From: Gemmatimonadota bacterium
GTDB lineage: Bacteria > Gemmatimonadota > Gemmatimonadetes > Longimicrobiales > Gaopeijiaceae
NCBI GenBank assembly: GCA_022823225.1
Contig: JAJDXM010000079.1
Location: 1 to 64,000, forward strand
Length of the DNA: 64,000 nucleotides
Direction of reading: 5' to 3'
Shown here: piece by piece, positions 43,535-53,010 of the stretch
Layout of the letters: each line of letters begins with the position of its first letter
Position numbering within the stretch: the first letter of the stretch is position 1
The notes under the pieces: model-generated
Seen by the model: only the letters and a program-made list of their open reading frames with translations
What the model was told of the DNA's origin: nothing
Databases searched by the model: none
Translations under genes and position numbers: made by a program

Positions 43535-44292
43535 CCTTCGACGACGCCTGGTGGAGCCGATGGCGCGAGTCCGGGAACTCGCTCATCCTCCACGTCGACC
43601 TCCGCCCGGACCGCGAGCGCCAGGAGCGGGCGTTCGCGCTCCTCGACGAAGAGGAGCGGGCCCGATGGGAGCGCTTCGTGCACGAGGGCGCCCGGCGCCG
43701 GTTTGCGCTCTGCCGCGCGGCGCTCCGGATCAACCTCTGCGGCCGTCTGGGGTGTTCCAACCGGGAGCTGTCCTTCGGCTACCTCGAGCATGGCAAGCCG
43801 TTCGCCATCGTGAACGGAATCCCCTCGGATGCGAGCTTCAACGTGAGCCACAGCGATCGGCACGGACTGATCGGGTTCGCGAAACGGGACGGACTCGGGG
43901 TGGACGTGGAGGTGCGCGCTCCGGGACGGGACTTCGACGCCATCGGGAGCCGGGTCTACACCGCGCGCGAACGGCGTGCCCTGTCCGCGACGGCGGGGGA
44001 CCGGAAGGCGGACCTCTTCTACCGTTTGTGGAGCCTCAAGGAGGCGCTCATCAAGGCGCTGGGCACCGGTTTCTCGCTGAATCCGTCCCGCTTCGAAGTG
44101 CCGCCGCCGATGCTCGACGGTGAGTGTGCAGCTGCTTTTCGCTTTCCGCACCTGCCGGCCGACCGGTTCTGGCTGGAGGACCTGGGGGAACCCCGGTTCG
44201 CCGCGGCGCGCGCCTGCCGGCTGGCGGAGGACGACCTCACCGCGCATACCACGCAACAGGATCGAAAGGAACGCCACCATGAAGAGACGTGA
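43531..44292 (+). CDS. Sfp-type 4'-phosphopantetheinyl transferase
   Basis: The 253-residue protein transfers phosphopantetheine from CoA to carrier-protein serines. It has FNVSHSDR, the GLGVDVEV magnesium-binding motif (about residue 130) and the FYRLWSLKEALIKALGTGF (W-x-x-K-E) motif (about residue 170), in the two-lobe length typical of Sfp rather than AcpS. No polyketide or non-ribosomal peptide genes are in the window. It overlaps the genes on both sides (4 bp upstream, 14 bp downstream), so the three are one translational unit. Confidence 0.9.
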   Translation: MTFDDAWWSRWRESGNSLILHVDLRPDRERQERAFALLDEEERARWERFVHEGARRRFALCRAALRINLCGRLGCSNRELSFGYLEHGKPFAIVNGIPSDASFNVSHSDRHGLIGFAKRDGLGVDVEVRAPGRDFDAIGSRVYTARERRALSATAGDRKADLFYRLWSLKEALIKALGTGFSLNPSRFEVPPPMLDGECAAAFRFPHLPADRFWLEDLGEPRFAAARACRLAEDDLTAHTTQQDRKERHHEET

Positions 44293-45574
44293 TTTCGTAA
44301 GGACCGCCGCCGCGGGAGTGGCCGCCGGTGCCGTTGGGGACATGGCGACGCCCGGCGGAGCCACCGCGCTAGCGCCCGCCGCCGCCGCGCCCACCACCCC
44401 ACCCTCCGCCCCCGCCGTCCACACCCGTCTCACCCGGCCCGTTCTCGTCGCGGACGTGTCCTCGATCCGGTACCGGAACGGTGGCCCCGAGAGCGCGATC
44501 GAGCGCGCATTTCGCGGGATCACCGAAGGGGAGGACATCCTGGACGCATGCGTTGCGGGGGTGAACATCCCCGAACTGGACCCCGAGGAGCGCGGCATCG
44601 GGTACGGCGGCCTCCCCAACGCGGACGGCGTGGTGCAGCTCGATTCGTGCCTGATGCACGGGCCGCGCCGGTGGGCGGGCGGGGTTGCGGCTCTCGAAGG
44701 CGTGAAGACCCCGTCGCTCGTGGCCAAGGCGGTCGCCGAACTCACCGACCACCACCTGATCGTCGGGAAGGGTGCGCAGGAGTTCGCGCGGGCGCTCGGC
44801 TTCGAGATCCACGATGACCTCAACACCGACGCCTCCCGCGAACTGTGGCTGGAGTGGCGCCGCCGGGTGGACCCGGCGCACTGGCTGGACCCGGCGGAGC
44901 GGCTGCGCGGCACCGGCCGCCCCGGCGAGGACACCGACCCGGATGCGATCCGGCGTGGCCGCCGGGGAAGCCCGGGCCGCCCTGAGCCCGTCCGCCCGCC
45001 CGACCCCGACCACGCCGCCCGCCTTCGCCGCCACAACGACGCTGCGCTCGCCGCCGGACTCTCCATGGTTGACGATGGCCTCATCGACGCGGACTCCTTC
45101 TGGGGAACGACCAGCCTCGAGGCCGTCTCCCCCGACGGGGACATCTGCGGCGTCACCACGACCAGCGGCCTCTCCTGGAAGATTCCCGGCAGAGCGGGGG
45201 ACTCCCCGATCCTCGGCGCGGGCCAGTACGTGGACAACGACATCGGCGCGGCGGGCTCGACCGGCCGCGGGGAGGCCAACCTCTACAACCTGAGCTGCTT
45301 CATGATCGTCGAGTTCATGCGCCAGGGCATGTCGCCCCGGGACGCGGGCATGGCCGTGCTGCAGCGGGTCCGGGACAACACGATCGAGTCCCGGCTCCGG
45401 AACTCGCGTGGCCTGCCGAGCTTCGACCTGCGCTTCTTCATCGTCAACAAGTCGGGCGAATATGCGGGCGTGGCCATGTACGGATCGGCCGAGTCGGCCT
45501 TCGCGGTGTGCGACGAGAACGGCGCCCGCGAAGAGCCGCTCGAAGGTCTGCTGGACGGCTCGCCGCGCGACTGA
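44279..45574 (+). CDS. Tat-exported glycosylasparaginase-like Ntn hydrolase
   Basis: The 431-residue protein begins MKRRDFVRTAAAG, a twin-arginine signal. It then follows the N4-(beta-N-acetylglucosaminyl)-L-asparaginase family: GITEGEDILDACVAG, GIGYGGLPN, a cleavage-site region FWGTTSLEAV (Thr nucleophile, about residue 280) and the SWKIPGRAGDSPILGAGQYV motif. Such enzymes self-cleave and split GlcNAc-Asn bonds of glycoproteins. An Arg/Pro-rich insertion of about 40 residues precedes the nucleophile. The substrate would be periplasmic or external. AAAGGAA precedes the ATG; the gene overlaps the transferase gene by 14 bp. Confidence 0.85.
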   Translation: MKRRDFVRTAAAGVAAGAVGDMATPGGATALAPAAAAPTTPPSAPAVHTRLTRPVLVADVSSIRYRNGGPESAIERAFRGITEGEDILDACVAGVNIPELDPEERGIGYGGLPNADGVVQLDSCLMHGPRRWAGGVAALEGVKTPSLVAKAVAELTDHHLIVGKGAQEFARALGFEIHDDLNTDASRELWLEWRRRVDPAHWLDPAERLRGTGRPGEDTDPDAIRRGRRGSPGRPEPVRPPDPDHAARLRRHNDAALAAGLSMVDDGLIDADSFWGTTSLEAVSPDGDICGVTTTSGLSWKIPGRAGDSPILGAGQYVDNDIGAAGSTGRGEANLYNLSCFMIVEFMRQGMSPRDAGMAVLQRVRDNTIESRLRNSRGLPSFDLRFFIVNKSGEYAGVAMYGSAESAFAVCDENGAREEPLEGLLDGSPRD

Positions 45575-45738
45575 AGCGAAGGGCCGCTACCGTCGGTCGG
45601 GCTGGTCCGCCGGTCGGGCACGTCCGCCAATCCGGGCGGATCCGTGTCCGCCAGGACCCACTTCGATGCCGTGGCTCGGGCCCCGACGGTATGGATCGAC
45701 GGGGAGCTTCTCCTGGCGGACGGAAAGTCATGCCCGGT

Positions 45739-45849
45739 CTACCTTCGTTCGCGTATCCGCAGAACGACCAGGTGCTCCACGTCCATCAGGTCTCCCGGAT
45801 CGCACCCGGCCGCCGTGATCAGGACGGACAGGGTGGCAAGGAGGCTCAC
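45739..45849 (-). CDS. Short lipoprotein-like peptide
   Basis: A GTG at 45849 opens a 36-residue frame with a hydrophobic stretch and lipobox-like end (LLATLSVLITAAGC), followed by 21 mostly charged residues. It begins 21 bases after the DUF1080 stop on the same strand. It may be a small lipoprotein, or the truncated start of a larger one. No clear ribosome site is visible. Confidence 0.3.
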   Translation of the reverse strand: MSLLATLSVLITAAGCDPGDLMDVEHLVVLRIRERR

Positions 45850-45869
45850 CCGCGGGGGCGACGGAGACC

Positions 45870-47261
45870 TCACCCCCCCAGGTCCACCACCTCGAGATTC
45901 CGCCACCTCACCTTGATCCCGCCCCCGTCGTGGATCTGGAGCGCGATCGACCCCTCGGCCGCGCCGATCTGCTCGTCGGTGATGTCCACCATGCGCGTCC
46001 CGTTCAGCCATGTGGTGACCCGGTCTCCCACGGCGCGCACCCGCATCGTGTTCCAGTCGCCCATGCGCAGCGCCTCGTCGAGTTCCGGGTCGGGCTGCAC
46101 GAGCCATCCCCGTCCGTACGACTCGTAGATCCCGCCGCTGAAGAGTCCGGGCGGCGCCACCTCCGCCTGCCAGCCGCTGACGATCGTGCCTTCCACGCTG
46201 GAGCGGAAGAAGATGCCGCTGTTGCCGTCGGACTCCTGCATGAAGTCGACGCTCAGGTCGAAGTCGCGGAAACGTCGTTCGGTCTTCAGGTACCCGTACT
46301 GGGCGTCCGGGCCGCTCTCGCACACCAGCTCGCCGCCCTCGACGTACCAGCGCTCGGTGCCGTGCACCTGCCAGCCGTCGAGGTTCTCGCCGTTGAAGAG
46401 CGAGACCGGTCCCAGCGGCAGGACCTTGATGTTGCGGTAGAAGACGTTGCGACCGTGGTCCTGCAGCCCGATCGGGCCCGACGCCGCCCGGCCGTACCGG
46501 GGGAAGGGCTCGAACTTGCTCGCCGCGACGAGCGCCTCCCACTCCGGCGAGCCGAGCATGTATTCCACCGTCTTGACGCCGTTCAGCCAGTGCTCGACGT
46601 GGTTGTTTGCGATCCGGATGCGGGCGCTGTTCCACTCGCCGGGCCCGTGCAGCGTCTTCTCGCCGGCCGAGTGCAGGTCGTAGTTGTCGCCGGTGAGGTG
46701 CGTGTTCATGTCCATCGTGCCCATCTCGACATACGCCGGATCGTCGAGGACCTGGTACTCGGGCGCGTTGTTCCAGATCGCGAAGCCGTCGGCCTCGATC
46801 ACGCGGTAGAGGACGCCGCTGTTGGCCACGTCGGACAGCATGAAGTCGAACTTCAGGTCGAAGTCCGAAAAGGATTCGGTGGTGACGATGTCCCCGCCGA
46901 TCGCCACGTCCGGGTCGCCCGCGGTCGCGCCGACGACCAGCATGCCGTCGACCACCGCCCACCCGGTGTCGGGGAACGCCTCGCGGTTGTAGCCGCGCCA
47001 GCCGGCGGTGGTCTCGCCGTCGAAGAGGAGGCGCCAGCCGGCGTTGCGCTCGGCTTCGGTGAGGGTGTTGGGGGGTGGGTCGGTGGCGTCGCCGCCGCCT
47101 TCCGCGCCGGGCTGGCCGCCGGAGTCGCCTTGGCAGGCGGCAGCCAGGAGGACGGCCGCCAGCGTCGCGGCGAGCCGCGCAGACCACGACGGATGCGGGT
47201 GCGCGGGCGTCGCAATGGCCGGATCGGCCGCCAAATTACACAAAATATGTAAATTACGCAT
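45870..47261 (-). CDS. Lipoprotein with two DUF1080 domains
   Basis: The 463-residue protein has a lipobox (AVLLAAAC, about residue 43) followed by a Gly/Pro-rich linker. Two DUF1080 (3-keto-disaccharide hydrolase-like) domains follow at about 70-280 and 285-463, each opening LLFDGETTAGWRG or SLFNGENLDGWQV, with DLKFDFMLSDVANSGVLYR and DLSVDFMQESDGNSGIFFR repeats. It is a lectin-like jelly-roll family linked to sugar oxidation pathways. Its ATG overlaps the stop (TAATG) of the Gfo/Idh/MocA gene, which could supply keto-sugars. The first codons are unusually AT-rich. Confidence 0.85.
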   Translation of the reverse strand: MRNLHILCNLAADPAIATPAHPHPSWSARLAATLAAVLLAAACQGDSGGQPGAEGGGDATDPPPNTLTEAERNAGWRLLFDGETTAGWRGYNREAFPDTGWAVVDGMLVVGATAGDPDVAIGGDIVTTESFSDFDLKFDFMLSDVANSGVLYRVIEADGFAIWNNAPEYQVLDDPAYVEMGTMDMNTHLTGDNYDLHSAGEKTLHGPGEWNSARIRIANNHVEHWLNGVKTVEYMLGSPEWEALVAASKFEPFPRYGRAASGPIGLQDHGRNVFYRNIKVLPLGPVSLFNGENLDGWQVHGTERWYVEGGELVCESGPDAQYGYLKTERRFRDFDLSVDFMQESDGNSGIFFRSSVEGTIVSGWQAEVAPPGLFSGGIYESYGRGWLVQPDPELDEALRMGDWNTMRVRAVGDRVTTWLNGTRMVDITDEQIGAAEGSIALQIHDGGGIKVRWRNLEVVDLGG

Positions 47262-48679
47262 TACATCAGCCTCATCTCGTCAGGGTCCCACCGCACGATC
47301 CGGTCCTCGAAGTAACTGGTGTTGCACGCCAGCGCCGGGGCCGCGGCCCGCAGCCCGAAGCTCGCATCCTCGCGCACCGGCGGACCGCCCCGGATCGCCT
47401 CGAAGAAGTTGTTGAAGTGGTCGACGTGGGCGCCGCGATAGCCCCGCTCGACCTGGTAGCGGACCTCGGCCGGCGGCAGCATCCGCACCCGCGCGGGCAG
47501 TCCACCCTCGTCCGCGGCCGCCTCGGCCATCTTCTCCTGGCTGAAGGCGTCCATCGGGTCGACCGCGACGTTCTTGCGCAGCACCACATCGGTCCAGGTC
47601 ACGTCCATCGCGCCCTCGCTCCCCACCAGGCGCAGGAAGGTGCTGCCCGACGTCCCGTCCACGAAGTTGACCCGCAGCGACAGGTTGAAGCCGGGGTGCG
47701 TGGCGGTCTCGGGGTAGTCGAAGACGCCGAGGAGCACGTCCGGCACCTCGCGGCCGTCCTTCCAGTAGCGGAGCCCGCCCGCCGCCTGAACGCGCGTGGG
47801 CCCATTCGAGCTCACCACGAAGTGGAGGCTGGAGAAGAGGTGCACGAAGAGGTCGCCGGCGACACCGGTCCCGTAGTCGCGGTAGTTGCGCCAGCGGAAG
47901 ATTCGGAGCGGGTCGTAGGGGCGGTCCGGGGCCGGGCCCAGGAAGCGCTGCCAGTCCACCGTCTCCGCCGACGCTTCGGCTGGAATGGGATACTGCCATG
48001 CGCCGATGGGATCGTTGCGCGCCCAGAAGCCCTCCGCGTAGTTGAGCTGGCCGATCGCGCCTTCCTCGTACAGCTCCTTGGCCTTCTCGTTGCCGAGCGA
48101 ACTCATCCCCTGGCTGCCGACCTGGAAGACCTTGCCCGATTCCTGTTCCGCCCGGATCAGGTCGCGGCCCTCCGCAATGTCGTGCACCATCGGCTTCTCG
48201 CAGTAGACGGACTTGCCGGCTCGGAGCGCGGCGACCGAAATGGGCTGGTGCAGGTGGTCGGGCGTGCCCACGATCACCGCGTCGACATCGTCCCGGGCGA
48301 GCACCTCGGTGTAGTCGCGCGTCGTGAAGATCTCGCCGTGGCGCTCCCGCGCGGCATCGAGACGCCCGTCGAAGACGTCACACGCTGCCACCAGCTCCAC
48401 CCCGGGGATCCGCAGCGCGGTGTTCACATCGGCCATCCCCATTCCCCCGGCGCCGATCACGGCCAGGCCGACACGATCGGAGGGCGGCACCTGCCTGCGC
48501 CCGGGCTTACGGGTCAGTGGCCGCCGGACGGCGCCCGGCGCCTCGGCCGACACCAGGGAGGGGAACCCGGTCAGAGCGGATCCCGCGGCCAGCGCCGAAC
48601 CAGCCGCAACGGACTTGACGAACTTGCGCCGACTACTGGCGGGGCCGGGCTTCGAACTGGACTTTTTCCTGTCGCTCAT
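47261..48679 (-). CDS. Tat-exported Gfo/Idh/MocA-family oxidoreductase
   Basis: The ATG at 48679 gives 472 residues with a twin-arginine signal (SRRKFVKSVAAGSAL). The Rossmann domain has GLAVIGAGGMGMADV, VELVAACDV, DAVIVGTPDHLH and the catalytic YCEKPMVHD motif; a C-terminal beta-sheet substrate domain follows. Members oxidise or reduce sugars with tightly bound NAD(P). Export by Tat with bound cofactor is typical in Planctomycetes- and Gemmatimonadota-like bacteria. It is co-translated with the DUF1080 protein, suggesting a joint sugar-processing step outside the cytoplasm. Confidence 0.9.
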   Translation of the reverse strand: MSDRKKSSSKPGPASSRRKFVKSVAAGSALAAGSALTGFPSLVSAEAPGAVRRPLTRKPGRRQVPPSDRVGLAVIGAGGMGMADVNTALRIPGVELVAACDVFDGRLDAARERHGEIFTTRDYTEVLARDDVDAVIVGTPDHLHQPISVAALRAGKSVYCEKPMVHDIAEGRDLIRAEQESGKVFQVGSQGMSSLGNEKAKELYEEGAIGQLNYAEGFWARNDPIGAWQYPIPAEASAETVDWQRFLGPAPDRPYDPLRIFRWRNYRDYGTGVAGDLFVHLFSSLHFVVSSNGPTRVQAAGGLRYWKDGREVPDVLLGVFDYPETATHPGFNLSLRVNFVDGTSGSTFLRLVGSEGAMDVTWTDVVLRKNVAVDPMDAFSQEKMAEAAADEGGLPARVRMLPPAEVRYQVERGYRGAHVDHFNNFFEAIRGGPPVREDASFGLRAAAPALACNTSYFEDRIVRWDPDEMRLM

Positions 48680-48858
48680 GATGCGCTTGTGTTGGGAGTG
48701 GGTGTGCACGCGAATCTCGCCTGGGCTGATCCCACAACGTAAGCGCGCTCCGATCCGGTCGGCAAAGGAGAGTAGGGTAACCGAGGGGGGCGAACTGCTC
48801 GCGCAGGTCTCTGTACCGAACGCAACACACGGGCGGGCAGGTACAACGGGCGACGGCA

Positions 48859-48872
48859 GCTGAAATTTCAGC
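48859..48872. promoter_or_regulatory. Perfect 14-bp palindrome in divergent promoter region
   Basis: GCTGAAATTTCAGC is a perfect palindrome lying between the divergent Gfo/Idh/MocA gene (start 48679) and the TPR-thioredoxin gene (start 48968). It is AT-richer than its surroundings and well placed as an operator for a dimeric regulator of either gene. No T-tract follows, so it is not a terminator. Confidence 0.4.
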
Positions 48873-48967
48873 ACCATGTTGCTGTGTCCGCATCTACCTT
48901 GTTACCGTGCAATCCGACCCTGCTCCGCCCGGCCGCTCTGCCACACCATCCAACAGTGAGGTACCAC

Positions 48968-50785
48968 ATGACCGGACTGTCTCGGCTCAACCCCGGCTTG
49001 GTGCTTTCCGTTCTGCCATTGCTCGCCTGCGCACGGGATAGCGGGCTTCGCTTCTCACCTGAAAGCCCGTCGGCGGGCTCCGAGATCAACGTCGAATACG
49101 TAACGTCTTCCACCCTCGCGGACGAATCCGAGCTTGTGTTGCGCGGCACCTACCGGACCGCTGCCGGGGTGGTTGAGTTGCTCACAATCCCGACGATGCA
49201 GCCGGGATCCGGAAACACCTTCACCACCCGGTTCAGGCTGCCGGAAACGGCCGTGTACGCTGCTTTCGTGGTCGAGGACGCCGCTGGCCAGCACCTCGAC
49301 ACCAACGGCGCCAATCTCTTCGATCTGCTGGTGCACGATGCGGATGGAAGGCCGCTCTACCGTGGACTCGTGGCGCGGGCCGACGAGTTCGAAGACCGGA
49401 ACGTGTATACGTCACTGGAGGCGCTCCGTCGTGCCATGGAGCTCTACCCGGATTCACTCGATGGCTGGGGTCGGCTTCGCTCGCTGGAGAGACGGGCGCT
49501 GGGATCAAGCCGAGGCGACAGCCTGTTCGTCTGGCACCAGGAGAACTTCGCCGGGATTGACGAGCGCTACAGGGATCGCGAGGACCTGCCGCTTGTAACG
49601 GTTGAGGCGATCCTGGACTATGCCGGGGAGGTGGGTGAAGCGACAGCCCGAGACCATTGGGACACACGCCTCGATGAGACGGTGGGCTCATTCTCCTGGT
49701 CTCAATCCGTCACATTGCCGATTCTCCGTCAGTGGCAAGCCGACAGGAACTCCGCAGCGGCACTCGATGCATGGGAAGCGTACTGGCCGGCCGCTCAGAA
49801 GGGCCAGATCGCCGATTATGCGATGCAGATAGCCATTGGGTCGAAGAATGGCGAAGCGGCGGATCGATGGATCCAGCGCGCCCTCGTGCGCTACAACGAC
49901 TTCTGGATAGCGGGAATGATCGCCGATTGGTTCCCGGAACACTGTGAACGCGCCGTGGAGATCGCGCGCGCGGACTTCGAGCAGACGCGCGCCATCCGTC
50001 CGCTCGGCCGCACCGTCGACGAACACGCCCAGTCCATGGTGTCGGCGCAGGCGCCCCTGTGGAACGACTACGCTAGGTTGTTGCGCCGGTGTGCGAGCGC
50101 GGACGAGGCCCTCGCGGTTGTGGAGGAGGCGACCGCCCGGAATCCCAGCCCCGATCTCTTTGAGGCCCTCGGCGAGCTGAAGCTCGGCGAAGGGGACATC
50201 GATGGCGCCGCGCGCGCCTACGCGGTGGTGGTATCCGATCCGGGGACTCCCCAGCCCAGGGCCGATTCGCTTGCGTCACTGGTCGGTTACACCCCCGAAA
50301 GTCCGGAGTGGGGCGCATTGCTCGAATCCGCGCGCGCGCAAGTGCTGGCGCTGGTTCTCTCCCAGGCCGACGATTGGACCCCCGCAGCGAGCCATGTGAC
50401 CGACGAGACCGGGGAGCGCCACCTCCTGGCCGACCTGAGCGCGGGCAAGCCCACCGTTCTCGTCTTCTGGGCCCGGTGGTGCGGGCCGTGCATCGAGAAG
50501 ATCCCCGATGTCGTGCGCCTCCAGGAGATCCTGGAGCCCCTGGGCGCACAGGTGCTGTCCATCGCATGGAGGGATCCGCCCGGCGCCGACATGGATGCGT
50601 TCATCGCGGAGCACGGGATCGACTATCCCGTCTACCACGACCTCGAGGACTCGGCGACGGATGCCTTCGGGGTGTCTGCCATCCAGACGAACTTCGTCCT
50701 CGACGCCGAGGGTCGCGTGCGTTTCCCCCGGACCGAACTCGTCGACGTTCCCCGGCAGGTGGAGGCGTTGGTCCGGCAGCGCTGA
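48968..50785 (+). CDS. Lipoprotein with TPR-like region and TlpA-type thioredoxin domain
   Basis: GTGAGG precedes the ATG at 48968. The 605-residue protein has a lipoprotein signal (VLSVLPLLAC) and an N-terminal beta-sandwich-like region. A long helical middle with TPR-like repeats (about 280-440) follows, then a C-terminal thioredoxin fold (about 460-600) with FWARWCGPCIEK (the CxxC active site), SIAWRDPPGADM and a cis-Pro region (VSAIQTNFVLD). It should act as an envelope thiol-disulfide oxidoreductase of the TlpA/ResA kind. Confidence 0.8.
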   Translation: MTGLSRLNPGLVLSVLPLLACARDSGLRFSPESPSAGSEINVEYVTSSTLADESELVLRGTYRTAAGVVELLTIPTMQPGSGNTFTTRFRLPETAVYAAFVVEDAAGQHLDTNGANLFDLLVHDADGRPLYRGLVARADEFEDRNVYTSLEALRRAMELYPDSLDGWGRLRSLERRALGSSRGDSLFVWHQENFAGIDERYRDREDLPLVTVEAILDYAGEVGEATARDHWDTRLDETVGSFSWSQSVTLPILRQWQADRNSAAALDAWEAYWPAAQKGQIADYAMQIAIGSKNGEAADRWIQRALVRYNDFWIAGMIADWFPEHCERAVEIARADFEQTRAIRPLGRTVDEHAQSMVSAQAPLWNDYARLLRRCASADEALAVVEEATARNPSPDLFEALGELKLGEGDIDGAARAYAVVVSDPGTPQPRADSLASLVGYTPESPEWGALLESARAQVLALVLSQADDWTPAASHVTDETGERHLLADLSAGKPTVLVFWARWCGPCIEKIPDVVRLQEILEPLGAQVLSIAWRDPPGADMDAFIAEHGIDYPVYHDLEDSATDAFGVSAIQTNFVLDAEGRVRFPRTELVDVPRQVEALVRQR

Positions 50786-50877
50786 CTCACCGGCACCTCA
50801 CTCCCGCGTCGGCCTGGCAACGACACCCACATTGTCCGTTCTCGTCGGTGCCGAAGGTCGCCAGTCAATCTGCAGTC

Positions 50878-52128
50878 CTACCTCACCCCTTCCGGCACCC
50901 TCTTCACCACGATCGACGGGACATCCATCTCGTCCACCTCCCAGTACGCGACCAGGCCGTCCGGGCCGAAGGCGCTCGGTATCCTCGTCGCGCCCGGGGC
51001 GTAGGTGCCGACGTAGTTGCGGCCGGGGCCGAAGACGTCGATCGGGCCGTTGTTCGCCCAGGGCTCCTCGCCGCGCCTGCGGACCCACAGGCCGCCTTCC
51101 CAGGTGGCCCGGAGCCACCGGATGACCGGCACCTCGGGGTAGAATTCGCGCTCTTCCATGATTTCGAGGAGAATCGGCGACGATGGTCGCTTGAACTGAT
51201 CGAGCTCGCGCTCCATCAGGTCCCCATGCATCCGCCCGGTGACGGCCTCCGGGACGAACGGGCGCCGCAACTCGCCGCGCGGGGCGCCGTCGGCCGCAAC
51301 GAACCGGACCACGTAGGCCGACGAGTCGGAGTAGGCGAGCGTGCCGTCCGGCAGGACGTCCCAGTGGAACTTCGGCTCAAGGATCATGTCGTCCAGGAAA
51401 ACCCTCAATATGTCCCCCGATTCCAGCGCGTCCGGAAGTGGTTCGCGAGGCGATTCGCGGGGCGCGCGCCACCCCTTCAGCGCGGTTTCCGCAACGACCC
51501 TGTCGGCACGAACGTCGAACCGCTCGATCGTGCGGTCGTCGGCTCCCATTGAATCGGGATGCGTACCCCACGAGGCCATGGCCCGATGCGCGTAGATCGC
51601 GCCCTGCGCGTACAGGGAGACGCCGTCCGGGTGAGGCTCCATTCGGCGTTGCAGCGTGAGTTGCTGGAGTTGGAACGGTCTGAACTCCGTGTTCATCCGG
51701 GCAAAGTGATCGGGCGAGCCGTCCGCGCCGAACACCTGGATGGCCCAGTGATCTCCGTCCGCCACCGCAAAGCGCCCGTCGCGCCAGACCACGAGGGCCG
51801 TCGGGGCCCGGAAGTCTCCCGGTCCCTCGCCTCGTTGGCCCACGGTCCTGACCAGGTTGCCCGCGGGGTCGATCACGACCACCCGGAAAGCCTCCGCGTC
51901 GAGGACGTACAGATTCCCGGCGGCGTCGAAACCCAGGTCGCCGCGCTCGGTGAATTGGGCCCATTCGGGGGCGGCCAGACCGCCCACGCGGTACACCTCC
52001 GGAAAGTCTGCGGTCAGCGGGCGATCCTGGGCGGTTGCCGGTGAGAGAGTCGGGGCAAGGCTGACCAGAAAGGTGACGAGGATCGTTGCGGGGCTGGGCC
52101 GCGGACGGGACTCTCGTTGCTGGCTCAT
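50878..52128 (-). CDS. Secreted six-bladed beta-propeller protein
   Basis: The 416-residue protein has a signal peptide (about 1-33, ending SPATAQ) and then [20 protein letters not shown], the family opening also used by the protein at 55617. Blades include LYVLDAEAFRVVVIDPAG and LVRTVGQRGEGPGDF. The last 70 residues (RRRGEEPW, GPIDVFGPGRNYVGTY, SAFGPDGLVAYWEVDE) are close to the paralogues even in DNA sequence. Start codon ATG at 52128. It stands alone, divergent from the cyclophilin gene. Confidence 0.8.
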   Translation of the reverse strand: MSQQRESRPRPSPATILVTFLVSLAPTLSPATAQDRPLTADFPEVYRVGGLAAPEWAQFTERGDLGFDAAGNLYVLDAEAFRVVVIDPAGNLVRTVGQRGEGPGDFRAPTALVVWRDGRFAVADGDHWAIQVFGADGSPDHFARMNTEFRPFQLQQLTLQRRMEPHPDGVSLYAQGAIYAHRAMASWGTHPDSMGADDRTIERFDVRADRVVAETALKGWRAPRESPREPLPDALESGDILRVFLDDMILEPKFHWDVLPDGTLAYSDSSAYVVRFVAADGAPRGELRRPFVPEAVTGRMHGDLMERELDQFKRPSSPILLEIMEEREFYPEVPVIRWLRATWEGGLWVRRRGEEPWANNGPIDVFGPGRNYVGTYAPGATRIPSAFGPDGLVAYWEVDEMDVPSIVVKRVPEGVR

Positions 52129-52254
52129 GGTTCGCGCGGCGTTGCAGGGTGGGCGTGCGGGGGGCATGATGCGATGGGACGCGTGTTCAGCCTGGGGCGC
52201 GTCCGATAAGGTAACGCGATGCGGACGCAGTAAGAGAAGATTGGGGGTGATGAA

Positions 52255-53010
52255 GTGCGAAGATCCGAAACGCGGCCGAGTCGGTCGCCCGAGCGGGTGC
52301 GAGCCGGGTCGCGCCACCGGGTGCGATCGGCCATCCCCCCCGCGTCGCGCCCTGCCAGCCCCGCGCCTCGCCGCCTTCGTTGCCGCGCGGGGGCGATCCA
52401 CGGACTGCTCGCCCTTGCGCTCCTCGGCGCCTTCCGCTCCCCCGGCTTTCTGCCCGGCGCGAGCGATCCCGTGCGGGTCGTCGTCGAGACCGAACTGGGC
52501 TCCCTGGAGCTGGAAGTCGATGTCGACCGGGCGCCCGTGACCGGCGCGAACTTTCTGCGCTACGTCGACGGGGGCCACTACGACGGCGGCACCTTCTACC
52601 GCACCGTCCACGCGGACAACCAGCCCAGCGACTCGATCCGCATCGCGGTGATACAGGCCGGCCGCAATCGGGAGGCGGGCGCCGCGACCTTCCCCCCGAT
52701 CGCGCTGGAGCGCACCGGCGCCACCGGCCTCGCGCACCTCGACGGCACCATCTCGATGGCGCGGGGCGGCCCCGATTCGGCCACGCACAGCTTCTTCATC
52801 TGCATCGGCGACCAGCCGTCGCTCGACCAAGGCGGGATGCGCAACGCGGACGGGCAGGGGTTCGCGGCCTTCGGCAGGGTGGTCGCGGGGATGGACGTGG
52901 TGCGCGCGATCCACGCGGCGCCGTACGAAGGCCAGCGGCTGAGGCCGCCGGTGGGAATCGTGAGGGCGTACCGGAAGGACGGGCCGGCTGGGGCGGTGCC
53001 GGGAACGTGA
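52255..53010 (+). CDS. Exported cyclophilin-type peptidyl-prolyl isomerase
   Basis: The 251-residue protein has an Arg-rich N-terminus, a hydrophobic segment (AIHGLLALALLGAF, about 47-60) and a cyclophilin domain (about 72-240). The domain has VETELGSLELEVDVDRAP, NFLRYVDGGHYDGGTFYR, MARGGPDSATHSFFI and FAAFGRVVAGMDVV. The segment suggests periplasmic export or membrane anchoring. The GTG start at 52255 is inferred; the basic leader could be shorter. Its stop overlaps the start of the symporter gene (GTGA). Confidence 0.85.
   Translation: MRRSETRPSRSPERVRAGSRHRVRSAIPPASRPASPAPRRLRCRAGAIHGLLALALLGAFRSPGFLPGASDPVRVVVETELGSLELEVDVDRAPVTGANFLRYVDGGHYDGGTFYRTVHADNQPSDSIRIAVIQAGRNREAGAATFPPIALERTGATGLAHLDGTISMARGGPDSATHSFFICIGDQPSLDQGGMRNADGQGFAAFGRVVAGMDVVRAIHAAPYEGQRLRPPVGIVRAYRKDGPAGAVPGT

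Noticed and set aside
45591-45738. Plus-strand frame after the glycosylasparaginase gene suggesting an amidohydrolase piece
   Set aside because: Only a few residues looked familiar (VWIDGELLLADGK), too little to assign.
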